Source: Panopea generosa | Taxonomy: Eukaryota; Mollusca; Bivalvia; Adapedonta; Hiatellidae | NCBI GenBank assembly: GCA_029582155.1 | Contig: CM055911.1 | Coordinates: 23,451,514-23,515,513 of the forward strand | Direction: 5' to 3' | DNA: 64,000 nucleotides | Part shown: piece by piece, positions 37,651-52,600 of the stretch | Numbering within the stretch: position 1 is the first letter of the stretch | How the letters are laid out: each line of letters begins with the position of its first letter | Translations under genes and position numbers: made by a program | Notes under the pieces: model-generated | Database searches by the model: none | What the model was told of the DNA's origin: nothing | The model's input: only the letters and a program-made list of their open reading frames with translations

Positions 37651-40600
37651 CTGAAAAAATAAAAAAAAAGATGTTCAGTTAACAGTATAAAATACTATTA
37701 TAATAAACAGACATGCACCCAAGTGTGCAAGATTTTTATTTATATTTTGTCATTTTAATACATTTGCTACATTAACCAATAAGAGATAATATCATCACTT
37801 TTTATTTTTCGGCTACAGTGATTCAACTTCAAATAAATATTATTATAAGTAGAGTATTTCACTGTATGTACATTTTCAGTACAGCTAAACAATAAAATTC
37901 TTTCTTCAAAAAGGGTGTCTAAATTTATGAAGGTAATATTCATCTTAAAGACATACATAACACATGGTATGCATATTTCTGAATACTGTGCCTTGTCTAT
38001 CAATCCAGGGTATAACTTACTTACTTTAATGTGTTAAAAGATAGCTCACATTCATATTAATCTCTGCATGCACAAAATGACCTATTTATGTGCAACATGC
38101 AAACAGCAATCCTTGATGTTTGCTCAAACCCATATTAGAAAAATTAAATCCCCATATGTGCTACCATGAGTACATAAGTGTATTGACTACAGAATTTGTT
38201 GAAACTTGGTAGTTATGCAGGTGTGAATGTTCTAGGGTAAATCAGTATATTTGTTACTTGTTTTTATTTCCTTAATTGTGCTTGTTTTTCAATCTTTTGT
38301 TTGTAAGTGATAGCAAATCAGCTACTTCTATTTGATGTAGTACAAGATTTATGTGTTCCTTTCTGAAAGTCTAAAATAGGCCTTACCTAGGTCTGCTGGT
38401 TGATGATGGACTCTTGGAGCCTCGTAATTCTGCCATGCGACTCGCAATGAAATCTGATGATGCTAGGTAACCTCCCTTTGATGCGAGATACTGTCTTAGA
38501 CGGGCGTTACTCATCAAGTTTTCACTGTTATTTACACGCTGGCCCATTCGCTGTAAGCACAATAATTATTCTTTAAGAAAACAAATCGGGTAAACATTTT
38601 TTAATAAAACAAATATGGATAAAAGATGGCGACTCAAGGTATGCGCAGAACATAGAAAATATCAAATATCTAACTCTCCAAAAAATATTTTTTAGCACAA
38701 GGTTGTCAATTAGACATAAATATGTGTATCAATTGATTAATCTACCTAGCATTTAAATTGTCCACCTCTTACGAATTGCTCCACAACTTAAATATATCAT
38801 AAAAGAAAAAAACATCATACAGGTACATGTAGTCTGTGCTTGTTTGTGACCGATACAAGTTTAAACAATGGTGTAAAGATGGGGGGCGTGGGGTGAAGTG
38901 GGCTGGTGGAGTTTACAAATCTATCTCTCATCTGAAGATCAGTTATATTTAACCATTTCAAACTAATATTTCATGTCTTCTACCTGTGGTGAGAAGTCCA
39001 TCTTGGTTGGTCCGTCCACCTTCATGTCTATCAGTTCACCAATCACATTGGTTTTATCGTCTGTCTTCTTGGCAAGAGGAGCCAGTGCCTGTTCCAGTGC
39101 TGGCCTGCTATTGACTGTTGGTGAGCCAATCAGAGATTGGGCTGTGGCAGAGTGTTGTGTTCTAGAGAAGAACATGTCCTGGCAGACGACCTTTAGACAC
39201 TGTAAAAGGGGGTCAAATATGATATGGTGTACTTGTATAACGACATGTATATCTTAGAAAAAACACCTAGATGATCATGATATTAGATATCAAATAAAGC
39301 TCCTGCGTGATTGTGTTTGTGCACTCGCTCCAGCACAACTTCAATTCAATACAACTTGTTGAAATATTTTAATTTGACTTTTCAGCAAATTTAAATATTG
39401 AGTATGAATGATGTAAAATGCGTATATAACACATCTCGATTATGAATAAAAATATTTGAGTTTTAGACTCAAATAATATTCATAATTAAGGTACCTGTAT
39501 ATCGAGCCAAGGCTGAGTTGTATTGTATACAACTCGACCAAAATGTAATATAACCTTTAAAAAGTTGGAATAGTGAATGTCGTTTAAATACATCTTAATT
39601 CATAACTAAGATTATAGTTTAAATTGAATTGGTATACAATTTAAATATCTGGTACTCCATCTCATAGAATATAATATGAAAATTTACAGTTGACTTTTTT
39701 TATTATGTTGATAATGACATTGTCATGTAAACTGATTATATAACCAACCAACCTTGTAGAACTGACGCAGGAAGTGGCTATTTCCGTCATCTGTCATTTC
39801 GCCAACTCTTACATGAGACACAGCATGCAATATCAGCACCACAAATTCACCAATGGAGTCCATTCGCTCCTTTCTCACAAACAGAATGTTTCGAGCGTGC
39901 TCGTAATATATAGAGTTTCTAAATGCATTCCTTTCGTAGTTGTTTGCTGGCAAGTTTGAGGCAAGTAACAAAGTAACTTCTGGCGTACCTGTAAAACAAT
40001 TGATGAAGTATTAATATCATTATCAAAATTCAATATTTTACCTGTTATTTCATCACAAAATTGCTTCCAACTAACACTGATACCACCTAAGTTTATCGTT
40101 CATGAATAAAGAAAATCATGTGTATTTGTTGCTTTTTACTGCCATACATATGTCCTATCTACCCTGGTAGGAGGGAACATGTGTGCCCTTCCCAGGACAG
40201 AGAATGCATAATACCCTTCTCTGGAAGGACGATACATATGTACCCTACCCTACCCTACCCTACCCTACATATTTATTCAGAAGGAAGGATATGTACATAC
40301 CTACTCAGGAGGGAGGATATGTACATACCTTCTCAGAAGGGAGGATATGTACATACCTACTCAGAAGGAAGGATATGTACATACTTACTCAGAAGGAAGG
40401 ATATGTACATACCTACTCAGAAGGGAGGATATGTACATACCTACTCAGAAGGGAGGATATGTACATACCTACTCAGAGGGGAGGTATGTACATACATACT
40501 CAGAAGGTAGGATATGTACATACCTACTCAGAAGGGAGGATATGAACATACCTACTCAGAAGGGAGGATATGTACATACCTACTCAGAAGGGAGGATATG

Positions 40601-43600
40601 TACATACCTACTCAGAAGGGAGGATATGTACATACCTTCTCAGTAGGAAAGATACAGAAGGGATTATATATATATATGTACCCATCCCTGGAGGTATACA
40701 CATGGGAGAGAGGTACGTGCATACTCTACCCATGAGGAAAGATACGTATGTACACTATCCAGGAGGAAGATACGTACATACTCTACCCAGGAGGAAAGAT
40801 ACATACATACCCTACCCAGGAGGAAGGATTTGTACATACCCAACTCAAGAAGGAGGCTATGTATGTACACATCGCAGGAGAGGATATGTATGTACTAAAC
40901 CTTGGAGTGAGGATACGTATATGCATGTACATGCCTCCTGGGTAGGGTACTTATGGATCCTCCCTCCCATGTAGGGTAGGTATGGATCCTCCCTCCCATG
41001 TAGGGTAGGTATGGATCCTCCCTCCCATGTAGGGTATGGATCCTCCTTCTTGAGAAGGTTATACATGTATCCTCCCTCCCAGGAATTGTACATACATATC
41101 CAACCTACTAAATAGGTATGTACATATCCTCCCCAGGAGAGGATACATATTTACCCTACCCAGGAGGAAGGATAGGTATGTACCCTACCCAGGAGGGAGG
41201 ATAAATATATACCCTACTCCAGATGGAGGATACATATGTACCCAGGAGGGAGGATACATATGTACCCTACATGGGAGGAAGAATACATACATTAACATTT
41301 CACTGGAGGGAGGATAGGTACGTACCCTACCCAGGAGGGAGGATACATATATATCCTATACAGGAGGGACGATAAGTATGTACCCTACCAAGAAAGGAGG
41401 ATACGTACATACCCTACTCATGATGGGGGATACATAAGTACCCTTCCCAGGAGGGAGGATACATATGTATCCTATCCAGGAGGGAGGATACATACATACC
41501 CTACCTGAAAGTGAGGATATGTACGGAAACCTACCTTGGAGGGAGGATACATACCTACCCTTCCCGGGAGGGAGGATACATACATACCCTACCTGGAAGT
41601 GAGGATATGTACGTAACCTACCCTGGAAGTAGGATACATACCTACCCTACCCGGGAGGGAGGATACATATATATTATTTACAGAAAGGAGGATAGAAACA
41701 TTCCCTACCCAGGAGGGAGGATATGTATGTATCTTACGAAGGAGGGAGGAAACATATGTACCCTTCTTTGGAGGGACAATATGTACAATCCCTACCCAGG
41801 AGGGAGGATACATATGTACCCTTAACAGAAGGGATGATACATATGTTACCTACAAAGAGGGGAGGATACATATCTACCCTACTCGGGAGGGAGGATACAT
41901 ATATATCCTTCAACGGAGGATTGATATATACCCAGGAGAGAGGATACATACATACTCTTCCCAGGAGGGATGATACATATGTTACCTACAAAGAGGGGAG
42001 GAAACATATCTACCCTACTCGGGAGGGAGGATACATATATATCCTTCAACGGAGGATTGATATATACCCAGGAGAGAGGATACATACATACTCTTCCAAG
42101 GAGGGAGGATACATATGTACCCTTCCCAGGAGGGAGGATACTACGTACCCTACCTGGGAAGGGTGTACATACTCTACCCAGGAGAGAGGATACATACGTA
42201 CCCTACCTAGGAGAGAGGATACATATGTACCTTACCTGAGAGGGAGGATACATATGTACCTTTCCTTCCCTACCAAGGCGGGAGGATACATATGTACCTT
42301 ACCTGAGAGGGAGGATACATATGTACCCTACCCAGGAGTGAGGATACATATGTACCCTACCCAGGAGGGAGGATATGTATGTTCTTTATCCAGGAGGAAG
42401 GATACATACCCTTCCCAGTAGGGAGGATAGGTACGTTACCTTCCCTTCCCGGGTGGGAGGATATGTATGTTCTCAACCCAGGAGGAAGGATATGTATGTT
42501 CTTTACCCAGGAGGAAGGATACATACACCCTTCCCAGTAGGGAGGATAGATACGTACCCTTCCTTTCCTGGGAGGGAGGATACATACATTTCCTACCCAT
42601 GAGGGAGGATACATACATACCCTACCCTGGAGGGAGGATATGTATGTATGCTCCCTCCTTCCTGGGTAGGGTATGTATGTATCCTCCCTCCTGGGTAGGG
42701 TACGTATTTATCCTCCCTCTTGGATAGGGAATGTATGTATCCTCCCTCCCAGGTCGGTAATGTATGTATCCTCCCTCCTGGGTAGGGTACATATTCATCC
42801 TCCCTCCCTTCTACCAACCCGGGAGGGAAGATATGTAAATTCCCTACCAAGGAGGGAGGATATGTACGTTCTCTACCCAGGAGGAAGGATACATACATAC
42901 CCTACCTGGAAGTGAGGATATGTATGTAACCTACCCTGGAAAGAGGATACCTGGGAGGGAGGATATGTATGTTCCCTACCAAGGAGGGAGGATACATACA
43001 CTCTCTACCCAGGAAGGAGGATACGTATGTACCCTAACATGGAGGGATGATAAGTACGTTCCCTACCTAGGAGGGAGTAAACATACCGAGGAGGGAGGAT
43101 ACATGTTACCTACCCGGGAGGGAGGATACATATGTACCCTTCCTGTTACCGACCTGGGAGGGAGGATATGTACGTTCCCTACCAAGGCAGGAGGAAAGGT
43201 ACGTACCCTACCCAGAAGGGAGTATACATACGTACCCTTACCAGGAGGTAGGATATGTACGTACCCTACCCGGGAGGGAGGATACATACATACCCTTCCT
43301 GTTACCGACCTGGGAGGGAGGATATGTACGTTCCCTACGAAGGAGGGAGGATACATACATATCCTTTATGGGAGGGAGGAAAGCTATCCTCCTGGGTAGG
43401 GTATGTATGTATCCTCCCTCCTGGATAGGGTATGTACGTATCCTCCCTCCATGGTAGGTACATATGTATCCTTCACTGGAGGAAGGAAAGGTACGTACCC
43501 TACCCAGGAGGTAGGATATGTACGTACCCTACCCGGGAGGGAGGATACATACATACCCTTCCTGTTACCGACCTCAGAGGGAGGATATGTACATTCCCTA

Positions 43601-46600
43601 CCGAGGCGGGAGGATACATACGTTCCCTTACCTGGAGGGAGGATACATATGAATCCTAACCTGGAGGGAGGATACGTACGTTACCTACCTAGGAAGGAGG
43701 ATACATATGTACCCTACCCAGGAGGGAGGATACGTATATACTCTACCCTGGAGGGAGGAAACATATGTTCCCTTTCCAGGAGGGAGGATACATACATTCC
43801 CTACCCAGGGGGGAGGATACGTATGTACCCTAACCTGGAGGGAGAATACGTACATTCCCTACCCAGGAGGAAGTAATCATACCGAGGAGGGAGGATATGT
43901 ACGTTCCCTACCAAGGAGAGGAGGATACATACATATGCTTCATGGAAGGGAGGAAAGCTATCCTCCTGGGTAGGGATGTATCCTCCCTCCTGGATAGGGT
44001 ACGTATTTATCCTACCTCCTGGGTAGGATATGTACATATCCTCCCTCCTGGGTTCTGTTACCTACCTGGGAGGGAGGATACATACATACCCTTCCTGTTA
44101 CCGACCTGGGAGGGAGGATATGTACGTTCCCTACCAAGGCGGGAGGATACATATGTTCCCTTCCCGGGAGGGAGGGTACATATGTACCCTAACCTGGAGG
44201 GAGATACGTACGTTCCCTACCTAGGAGGGAGGATATACGTATGTACCCTTACCAGGAGGGAAGATAGGTATATACTCTACCCTGGAGGGAGATACGTATT
44301 TTCCCTACCTAGGAGGGAGGATATATGTATGTACCCTACCCAGGAGGAAGGATACGTGTATACTCTACCCTGGAGGGAGGATACGTATGTACCTTAACCT
44401 GGAGGGAGGATACGTACATTCCCTACCCAGGAGGGAGTAAACATACCCAGGAGGGAGGATACATACGTACCCTTTCCAGGAGGGAGGATACATACATACC
44501 CTACATGGGAGGGAGGATACATACATTCCCTACCCAGGAGGGAGGATACGTATGTACCCTTACCTGGAGGGAGGATACGTACATTCCATGGGAGAGAGGG
44601 AGGATACATACATGCTCCCTCCTTCCTGGGTAGGGAACGTATGTATCCTCCCTCCTGGGTATATATACTGCTTCCTGGGTAGGGAACGTATGTACATACA
44701 TATCCTTCATGGGAGGGAGGAAAGCTACGTAACCTACCCGGGAGGGAGGATACATACATACCCTTCCTGTTACCGACCCTGGAGGGAGGATATGTACGTT
44801 TCCTACCAAGGAGGGAGGATACATACATACCCTTCCTGTTACCGACCCTGGAGGGAGGATATGTACGTACCCTTCCTGTTACTGACCCTGGATGTAAGAT
44901 ATGTACGTTCCCTACTGAGGAGGGAGGATACATACATATCCTTCACGGGAGGGAGGAAAGCTATCCTCCTGGATAGGGAATGTATGTATCCTCCCTCCTG
45001 GGTATGTATACTCCTTCCTGGGTAGGGAATGTATGTATCCTTCCTCCCGGGTCGGTAACATATGTATCCTGCCTCCTGGATCCTTAACGACCCGGGAGGG
45101 AGGATATGTATGTTCCCTACCCGGGAGGGATGATACATACATTCTCTACCCAGGAGGAAAGATAGATATGTACCCTTCCCGGGAGGGAGGATACATATGT
45201 TCCCTACCTGGGAGGAAGGATACGTATGTAGCCTACCCTGGAAGGAGGATACGTACATTCCCTATCCAGGAGGGAGGATACGTACGCACCCTACATGGGA
45301 GGGAGGGAAGATTCATACACACCCTACTCTGAAGGGAGGATAAGTATGTATGCTCAGTCCTTCCTTGGTAGGGTACATTTGTATCCTCCCTCCTGGGTAG
45401 GGTACATATTTATCCTCCCTCCTGGATAGGGAACGTATGTTCCCTCATGTGTAGGGTACATATGTATATTTCACCGGAGGAAGGAAATATACCTACCCTA
45501 CCCAGAAGGGAGTATGCGTACGTACCCTACCCTGGAGATAGGAAATGTATGTTTCCTATCCAGTAGAGAGGATACATACATACCCTTCCTGGTATCGACC
45601 GACATATCCTTCACAGGAGGGAGGAAAGCTATGTAACCTAACTGGGAGAGAGAATACGTACATACCCTACGAAAGAGGGATAATACATACATTCCCTACC
45701 CAGGAGGGATGATACGTATATACCCTAACCTGGAGGGAGGATATGTACATTTCCTACCAAGGAGGGAGGATATGTACGTACCCTACCCAGGAGGGAGGAT
45801 ATATATATACTCTACCCTGGAGGGAGGATACATTATGTACCCTACATGGGAGGGAGGGAGGATACATACATTAACCTTTCCCGGGAGGGAGGATACATAC
45901 ATTCCCTACCCAGGAGGGAGTATACGTATGTACCTTACAAAGGAGGGAGGAAACATACTATGTACTACCCGGGAGGGAGGATACATATGTATCCTTCACC
46001 GGAGGAATGATACATACCCAGGAAGGAGGATACATACATACTCTTCCCAGGAGGCAGGATATGTACGTACCCACAAGGGATAATGTACCCCCCCAGTCCC
46101 TGAGCCAGAATGGAGGAAACATACATGCCCTTTTCGTAAATTCTACAAATGTTGTTCTCTTCCCGAAAATTCTAGATGGATCTCACAAATTCGCTGTAAT
46201 TCCCCAACCCTCAAATTATTGTATTATATCCTTATATATTATTATCTGTATCTAGCTGTAAGCAACTGCTGCTGTGTAACTTCTTTAACACACAATATAC
46301 AAATTGGGTTCGTGGTGCATGTAATATTTAAGTCCATTATCTTAGTACAACGATTTCTGTGGTGTAACTGGCAAACACATCTACACTTTCTGTGGGAGAC
46401 CCGGGTTCAAATCCCGGCAGAACATAAAAAAGAAATGGCTTAAGTATCTTAACTTCTTGAAATATCTTCATGACAAAACTCACTGTTGCTTACTAACAGT
46501 AAACTTATATAAAACAAATTTAAATTAATAAAAAAAAACATGTAATCTTGAGACAGCGATTATATTGATTAGATGTATATCATTCAAAATTGGGTCTCAT

Positions 46601-49600
46601 TATCATTCTTCTCTCACCGCTATTTCAATAGGGAAAATTATCAGTTACTGTGGAGATTGGGTGTGCTCGAGTACTGGTCAACCTTCTGGTATCCCAGGAA
46701 ACAGTGGTTTGGTTAACTGATCGTCTGTTAGTCCCCGATGACATAAAAATTATGCTAAGTATTCACTCAATCGATATGATTACACATTATGCCCATTAGA
46801 AGTATTTATTAAATTGGCAACAATATAAAATTGCATTGATGTTGTTCTCCATTCAAAATTATTTTTCAATTGCCAAATTTTTAAGTGAAACATTTTTTTT
46901 CTTTTCATAATAAATGTGAGATTATTTATATACATGCTACAAACAATGTATTTATATAAAGCTGTAAAACTGTTGGTAGACAAATGTGCTCGGAATAAAA
47001 TAACATTATTCTTACTGAAGTATTAGAGAATACTGCGACTTACCAATCTGTTGATGTAAAAGGCGGATAACAAACACTCCGAATCTATAGACCACAAACT
47101 GACTGGGTGATATCTGGTTGATGTCAACTGGCGACAGATCACCCTTGCAAGTCCACTGGGCGTCCTTGATGTCGATGTATGGGCAGCTGTAGTCACCACC
47201 TGCAGATACAGTACAGTATGAGAGGTGAGGACATTCTTAAAAAATGCATATCACTGTAGCATGGTATAGTTGTAGAGTGTGTTTGCCTTGCATGCTGAAG
47301 GTTGTGGGTTTGATCCCCCAGCTTGGTCATACCTAAGACTTGAAAAATGGTACAAGAAGCTTTCTTGCTTGGGGCTCAGCATTTAGAGGATAGTTCTGGG
47401 TTTGTTGACCCAGTTTCAGTATAATATGACTGAATGGGGTATCATACCATGTGTTTGTGGCATGATACTCCAGTGTGGCAGCACTCAGAATACTGTCTCG
47501 AGTAGACACAGCTGGGATATGTCACTGAAAAAATGTTGAAAGCGACGTTAAACAACTTAGAAAAACAATGTTTGATTCCTGTGGTCCTTTTAAATTTTAT
47601 CCACTGAAATTACAGCTACCCAAAATTTTCTATTAACTTTTTTTTCATGTTACTAGTATCTTGTGACCATCAGAACTGTACAAGAAAGAATTCCCCTTTT
47701 CCATGAAAACTACATGAAAATTCCCACCTCAAAGGGCCCTGCAGGCAACATTCCCACAAAGCCAAGTAGTACAAACAAATCATGTCTTATTTTCATTTAA
47801 TGTTAAACTTATTAAAAATAGTAAATATATCTGAGGTCACTGAACACAGCTGCGATAATTAATAATATTAAAACAAATAAGAACTTTCATCATGCACTGA
47901 CCTTTGACATGAGGTCGCATTGCTTCACCAGACATATCCGATTTTTCAAGCATATTTTCAAGGTCATTGAGCTGTTTGAAGAGTGGTGATGCCATTAACA
48001 AATTGACCCAGTCTTGTTCCTGGTTACCGGTAGACTGGTACCCAGATACACTTCCTGGTGTTCCTTCTCGGCTGCTTGGCTTCACTGCACCAGTTGGCAA
48101 ATTACCGATCAGTACATCCGAGGTGGTCGTTTTGCTAGCAGAGTTCTCTCCCATTAGTGCACTCTCTTGTTGTTTCTGAGCAAGGTATTTCCGTTTTTCT
48201 GCATCATCGTCAAGTTGCATTTGTTTGGAAAGTTTGGCGTATTCTGCACCATGGCGTTTCTTCTTCCTGGCCTCAAGTTTGGCAGCTAGATTTGCTTTTG
48301 ATCTGCAAATACGAAATGTATTTTCTATCAATAAGTCATCGGATTGCAAGATAGAAAAAAAATATCAAACTATATGGCATCCAGTTGTACTGGAGGAGGA
48401 TTGATTGATTGATTGAATATTTAGTGTAATTTTATGCCATCGAGGGCTAACATACGATCAGTAAACCTAACCACTGTTTCCTTGGATTAACCAGTACTCA
48501 AGCACACCCCTCTACAAGTAACTGATAACTTTCTCACTTGAATCAGTGGTGAGAAAGAATGATAATGAGACACAATGTTGTATATCAATCATCACGGAGA
48601 CTTTTGCCGGACGGGGGATTCAAACTACTGCAGGATGAAGATCCAAGATGTGTACCCGGTATTTATGCATCTAGTAGAACCAACGTCCTTCTGCAAAAAA
48701 GTTGCAACTTTTCTCACATAAAGTGTTAGAACTGTGCTGGGCTTGGACCTGTGACCGCAGTGTTAGGAGAGAAATCTCGAGATGAGGACTTAGACAACTT
48801 GGCCCTGTACATGTAGGACCTAATGTTTATCAATAAGTTGATTCTCAAAGTACCATCTTTGGTTAAAAATCTAGTTATAAAATTTCAAAAGAATTGGGTA
48901 TAAAAATAGTACCATAATTTTTTAACAGCTGTAAACAAGTCCAATAGAAAACAGCCAGTCAGAGTAGTGTTAACATATTTTAAAGTTTTAAAGTGATGAA
49001 TAAATAAAATCGGAAAAAAAAAATTTAACTATAAATTTAAGTAGAAAAGGGGTCATAACTCCTGTAAAATTTGACTGACATTGACATTAAGACCAGTATT
49101 TTATGATTATACAGGTACACATGAAATATTAGTTGAATACAATCACCCCTTCAGAAGTTATTGATCGGAAACCAATTTTCCGGATGGACGGGCGAACATA
49201 CGGACAGACAGGGGTGACACTTAACACCTCTTCATCATTCCTTTAATGGCGAAGGTAAAAAGGTTTCTGAACAATTTTTTTCTTGAGCTGACAAAATATT
49301 GGCAGTAGAGTCTGATGTAGATTTGTTTTCTTTTTTGTAATGGTGTTTGAAACTATTTTCAACACATAACATATTATACAGATAGGAAAAGGAAGGCCTC
49401 AGTATACATATGAGTTGGAATTACAGTCCTTTTCCCCACAAAGTACCTCTGACATGTAGATTTTGTTAAAAAATCCTTTACTAACCTGCCCTGCTCCTCT
49501 ATAAGATTCTCCTGTAATTTCTCGATGTTTTCACTGTGTTCTCGCAACAGTCGCCTTTTCTCATCTTCACTCATGTTAGATTTGTTTATTTCATCCATTT

Positions 49601-52600
49601 GGTTCTTTCTTCTTTCGTCTAACTGTTTTTGTTTCAACCGTTGTTTTTCCTCTTCTCTTTCTTTCAATCTTTGTTCTTCTCTTCTCTGGTCTTCTTCCAG
49701 CTCAGCTTGAAGTTTCCTGTAGATTAAAATACGATTATATTGACAAATTTACTACATATAGAAGAAAATAACCTTTTTCATATCAAATTCAGCCAAACCT
49801 GTATAAGCAATCACCTCTATTGAGCAGCCACTTGTCTTGAGAAGCCACATTTGATATTTCCCATTTCTAAGCTTTTAGAGCTAATTAACCTGTATTAATT
49901 ATATACAACATTGTATCTTGCTGTCAGCCTCTCTCACTAGTTCAAGTGGGGAAGTTATCAGTTACTTGTGAAGATGGGCTGTGCTTGCATGCTTGAGTAC
50001 TGGTTAAAACCTTCCTGGGACCCCAGGAGACAGTGGTTAGACTGATCGTCTGTAAGCCCCGGATGGCATAAAAATGATGCTAAATATTGAAATAAACAAA
50101 CTAATATTATTCAAAATTCCTTTTAAAGTGACACTCAGCAATACTGATATCTAAGTTCACTCATCAAAGGAGTCTTTATACATATCAATATAGCACCATA
50201 AGGAGAAATTAATCTCCACGTATTAGTATCTGGAACTTAATGTTTTCATATTTTTATAATGCTAATTTTAAAAATATGAGAAAAACTTGAAATTTGCTTG
50301 GAAATCTTTGTATGATCATACAATGTACTGATAAAAATCAATAAAATAAAACTTTTGTCACACGTGATTATGAATATGTGAAAAACGATGCACTCAAAAC
50401 ATTAAAACATTTTTTTTTATAACATAAAGCAAATTAAAACAAAACAATTACTTATAATGTTCCTCCAATTTCCTCTTCTTTTCTTCTTCCTTTGCCAGCT
50501 CCTCTCTCTTCTTTCTCTCAAACTCTTCCTGCATTTTGCGTAACACCTCGTCTCTAAATTTCTTCGCCTCCAATGCTGCCAATTTCGCGTCTTCCTTGTA
50601 CTTCTTCTTCAGTTCGTCTGACGGTGAGTAAGTCTGCATGGCGTCAGACAGCTCATACAGTTGCTTCTCCTTCAACTCCAACCTCTGGTGTGTTTGTTGG
50701 ACTTCAACCTTTGGCATAATGTCCTTCTCCGCTTGTTCCACCAGCTGTGTCGTCAGTTTGTCAAAGTCTCTTCTCTGCTTCTGTAACAACAAAATTGCTC
50801 AATTTAACATATTTGTTAGAAAAATACATATCGTTACTCAGTATATTTTCCAGCTATTAATAATTGCTTTATGTGATCATGTTTTATCATTTATCTTTTT
50901 GAATGGGGTTTAACGCCGTTTTCAACACATTTTAGGTTATATATGACATATCCAGTTTTATTGGTGGAGAGAGACCTCAGAATGAATCTGAGAAGAACCA
51001 CCGTCCTTCCACAAGTAATTGGAAAACATTTTCACATAAAGTTTTTAGAGCCGATTGGGCTCGAACCAAAGACCTTAGTGGTGAGAGATAAGTGATCTTG
51101 AGACGAGGCCTGAGACCACTCAGCCACAGAGAACTGTTTTATTTATAATAATGTTGTTGCTTTTTTTTGTGTTTTCTTTTTCTTTCTTTTATTTTAATGG
51201 GGCTTCATGCCATTTTTAACACATTAAATGTTGAATATGGCATCCAGTTTTATTGGTGAAGGCGGACACTAGAAACATAATGATCAATGTTATATATGGC
51301 ATCCAGTTTTATTGGTGGAGGCGGAGCCTAGAAACATAATGATCAATGTTATATATGGCATCCAGTTTTATTGGTGGAGGCGGAGCCTAGAAACATAATG
51401 ATCAATGTTATATATGGCATCCAGTTTTATTGGTGGAGGCGGAGCCTAGAAACATAATGATCAATGTTATATATGGCATCCAGTTTTATTGGTGGAGGCG
51501 GAGCCTAGAAACATAATGATCAATGTTATATATGGCATCCAGTTTTATTGGTGGAGGCGGAGCTTAGAAACATAATGATCAATGTTATATATGGCATCCA
51601 GTTTTATTGGTGGAGGCGGAGCCTAGAAACATAATGATCAATGTTATATATGGCATCCAGTTTTATTGGTGGAGGCAGAGCCTAGAAACATAATGATCAA
51701 TGTTATATATGGCATCCAGTTTTATTGGTGGAGGCAGACCCTAAAAACATATTAATAAATGTTCATACATCTGAATAGATCCGCCATCTTTCCACAAGTA
51801 TTAAGCAAACTTTCTCACAGAAAGTTTTTCATTTAATAATGTAAATAAAAATTGAGGAAACTAGATTTTAATTTTGGCAAATAAGGGTACATGAATGTAT
51901 AATTATAATAGTAAAAATAATTCAAAATAATATATATTGAATATAATTATTTTCAGGCAGTTCTAAAGTTTTCAATATTTACCTTTTGTTCTCTCTTCAA
52001 GTCATGTTTTCTGGCAGCTAATTCTTCATCTGACATTCCCTTAGAGTTGGCAACCAATTCCATCATTTCCTGAAGAAGGTATATCATAGCATTAAACACA
52101 GTACCAGAAGAAACCAGCGTGTATATTGATGTAAGAGTAATGCCATGACTAAATCAGATGGAGATTGCTTATGGTTCAAACATTGTTTTAAAGCTGGGAG
52201 GTAGTGTAGTGGATAGAGTGTTGGCCACTCAAGCTTGAGGTTGCAGGTTTGGTCCCCAGCTTCCTCTGTCAACCTCTCAAAATCAACAGTCAGTACTGGT
52301 TCAAGCGAGGAAGCATATCAGCTTTAAACTTGTGACAAAAAACTAATATAATAATAATAATAAAGGTTACGTTAATAAATACATTTCTTCATTCCAAAAC
52401 CATGATTGAAGTTTGTTAGTTTAAATGGGACTTCAAAATTTTTTTAACACAAAATATATTGTTTACTGAATCCAGTTTTTATAAATAGAGGAAAACTACA
52501 GATGGAGCATGTAGTCAAGTGTTAGATCATAGGACCCAAGGTCATAGGGTCATGGGTTAGATCCCAAACTAACAAACCCATGAATCTGTGAACAGCAATC

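Noticed and set aside
39753-39988. Metalloprotease site in exon 14 (LHAVSHV)
   Set aside because: It lacks the HExxH pattern, and no supporting downstream ligand motif is visible.
40118-46083. Many tyrosine/glycine/arginine-rich frames on both strands
   Set aside because: Registers of the 28/29-bp intronic minisatellite; they overlap on both strands and have no independent support.
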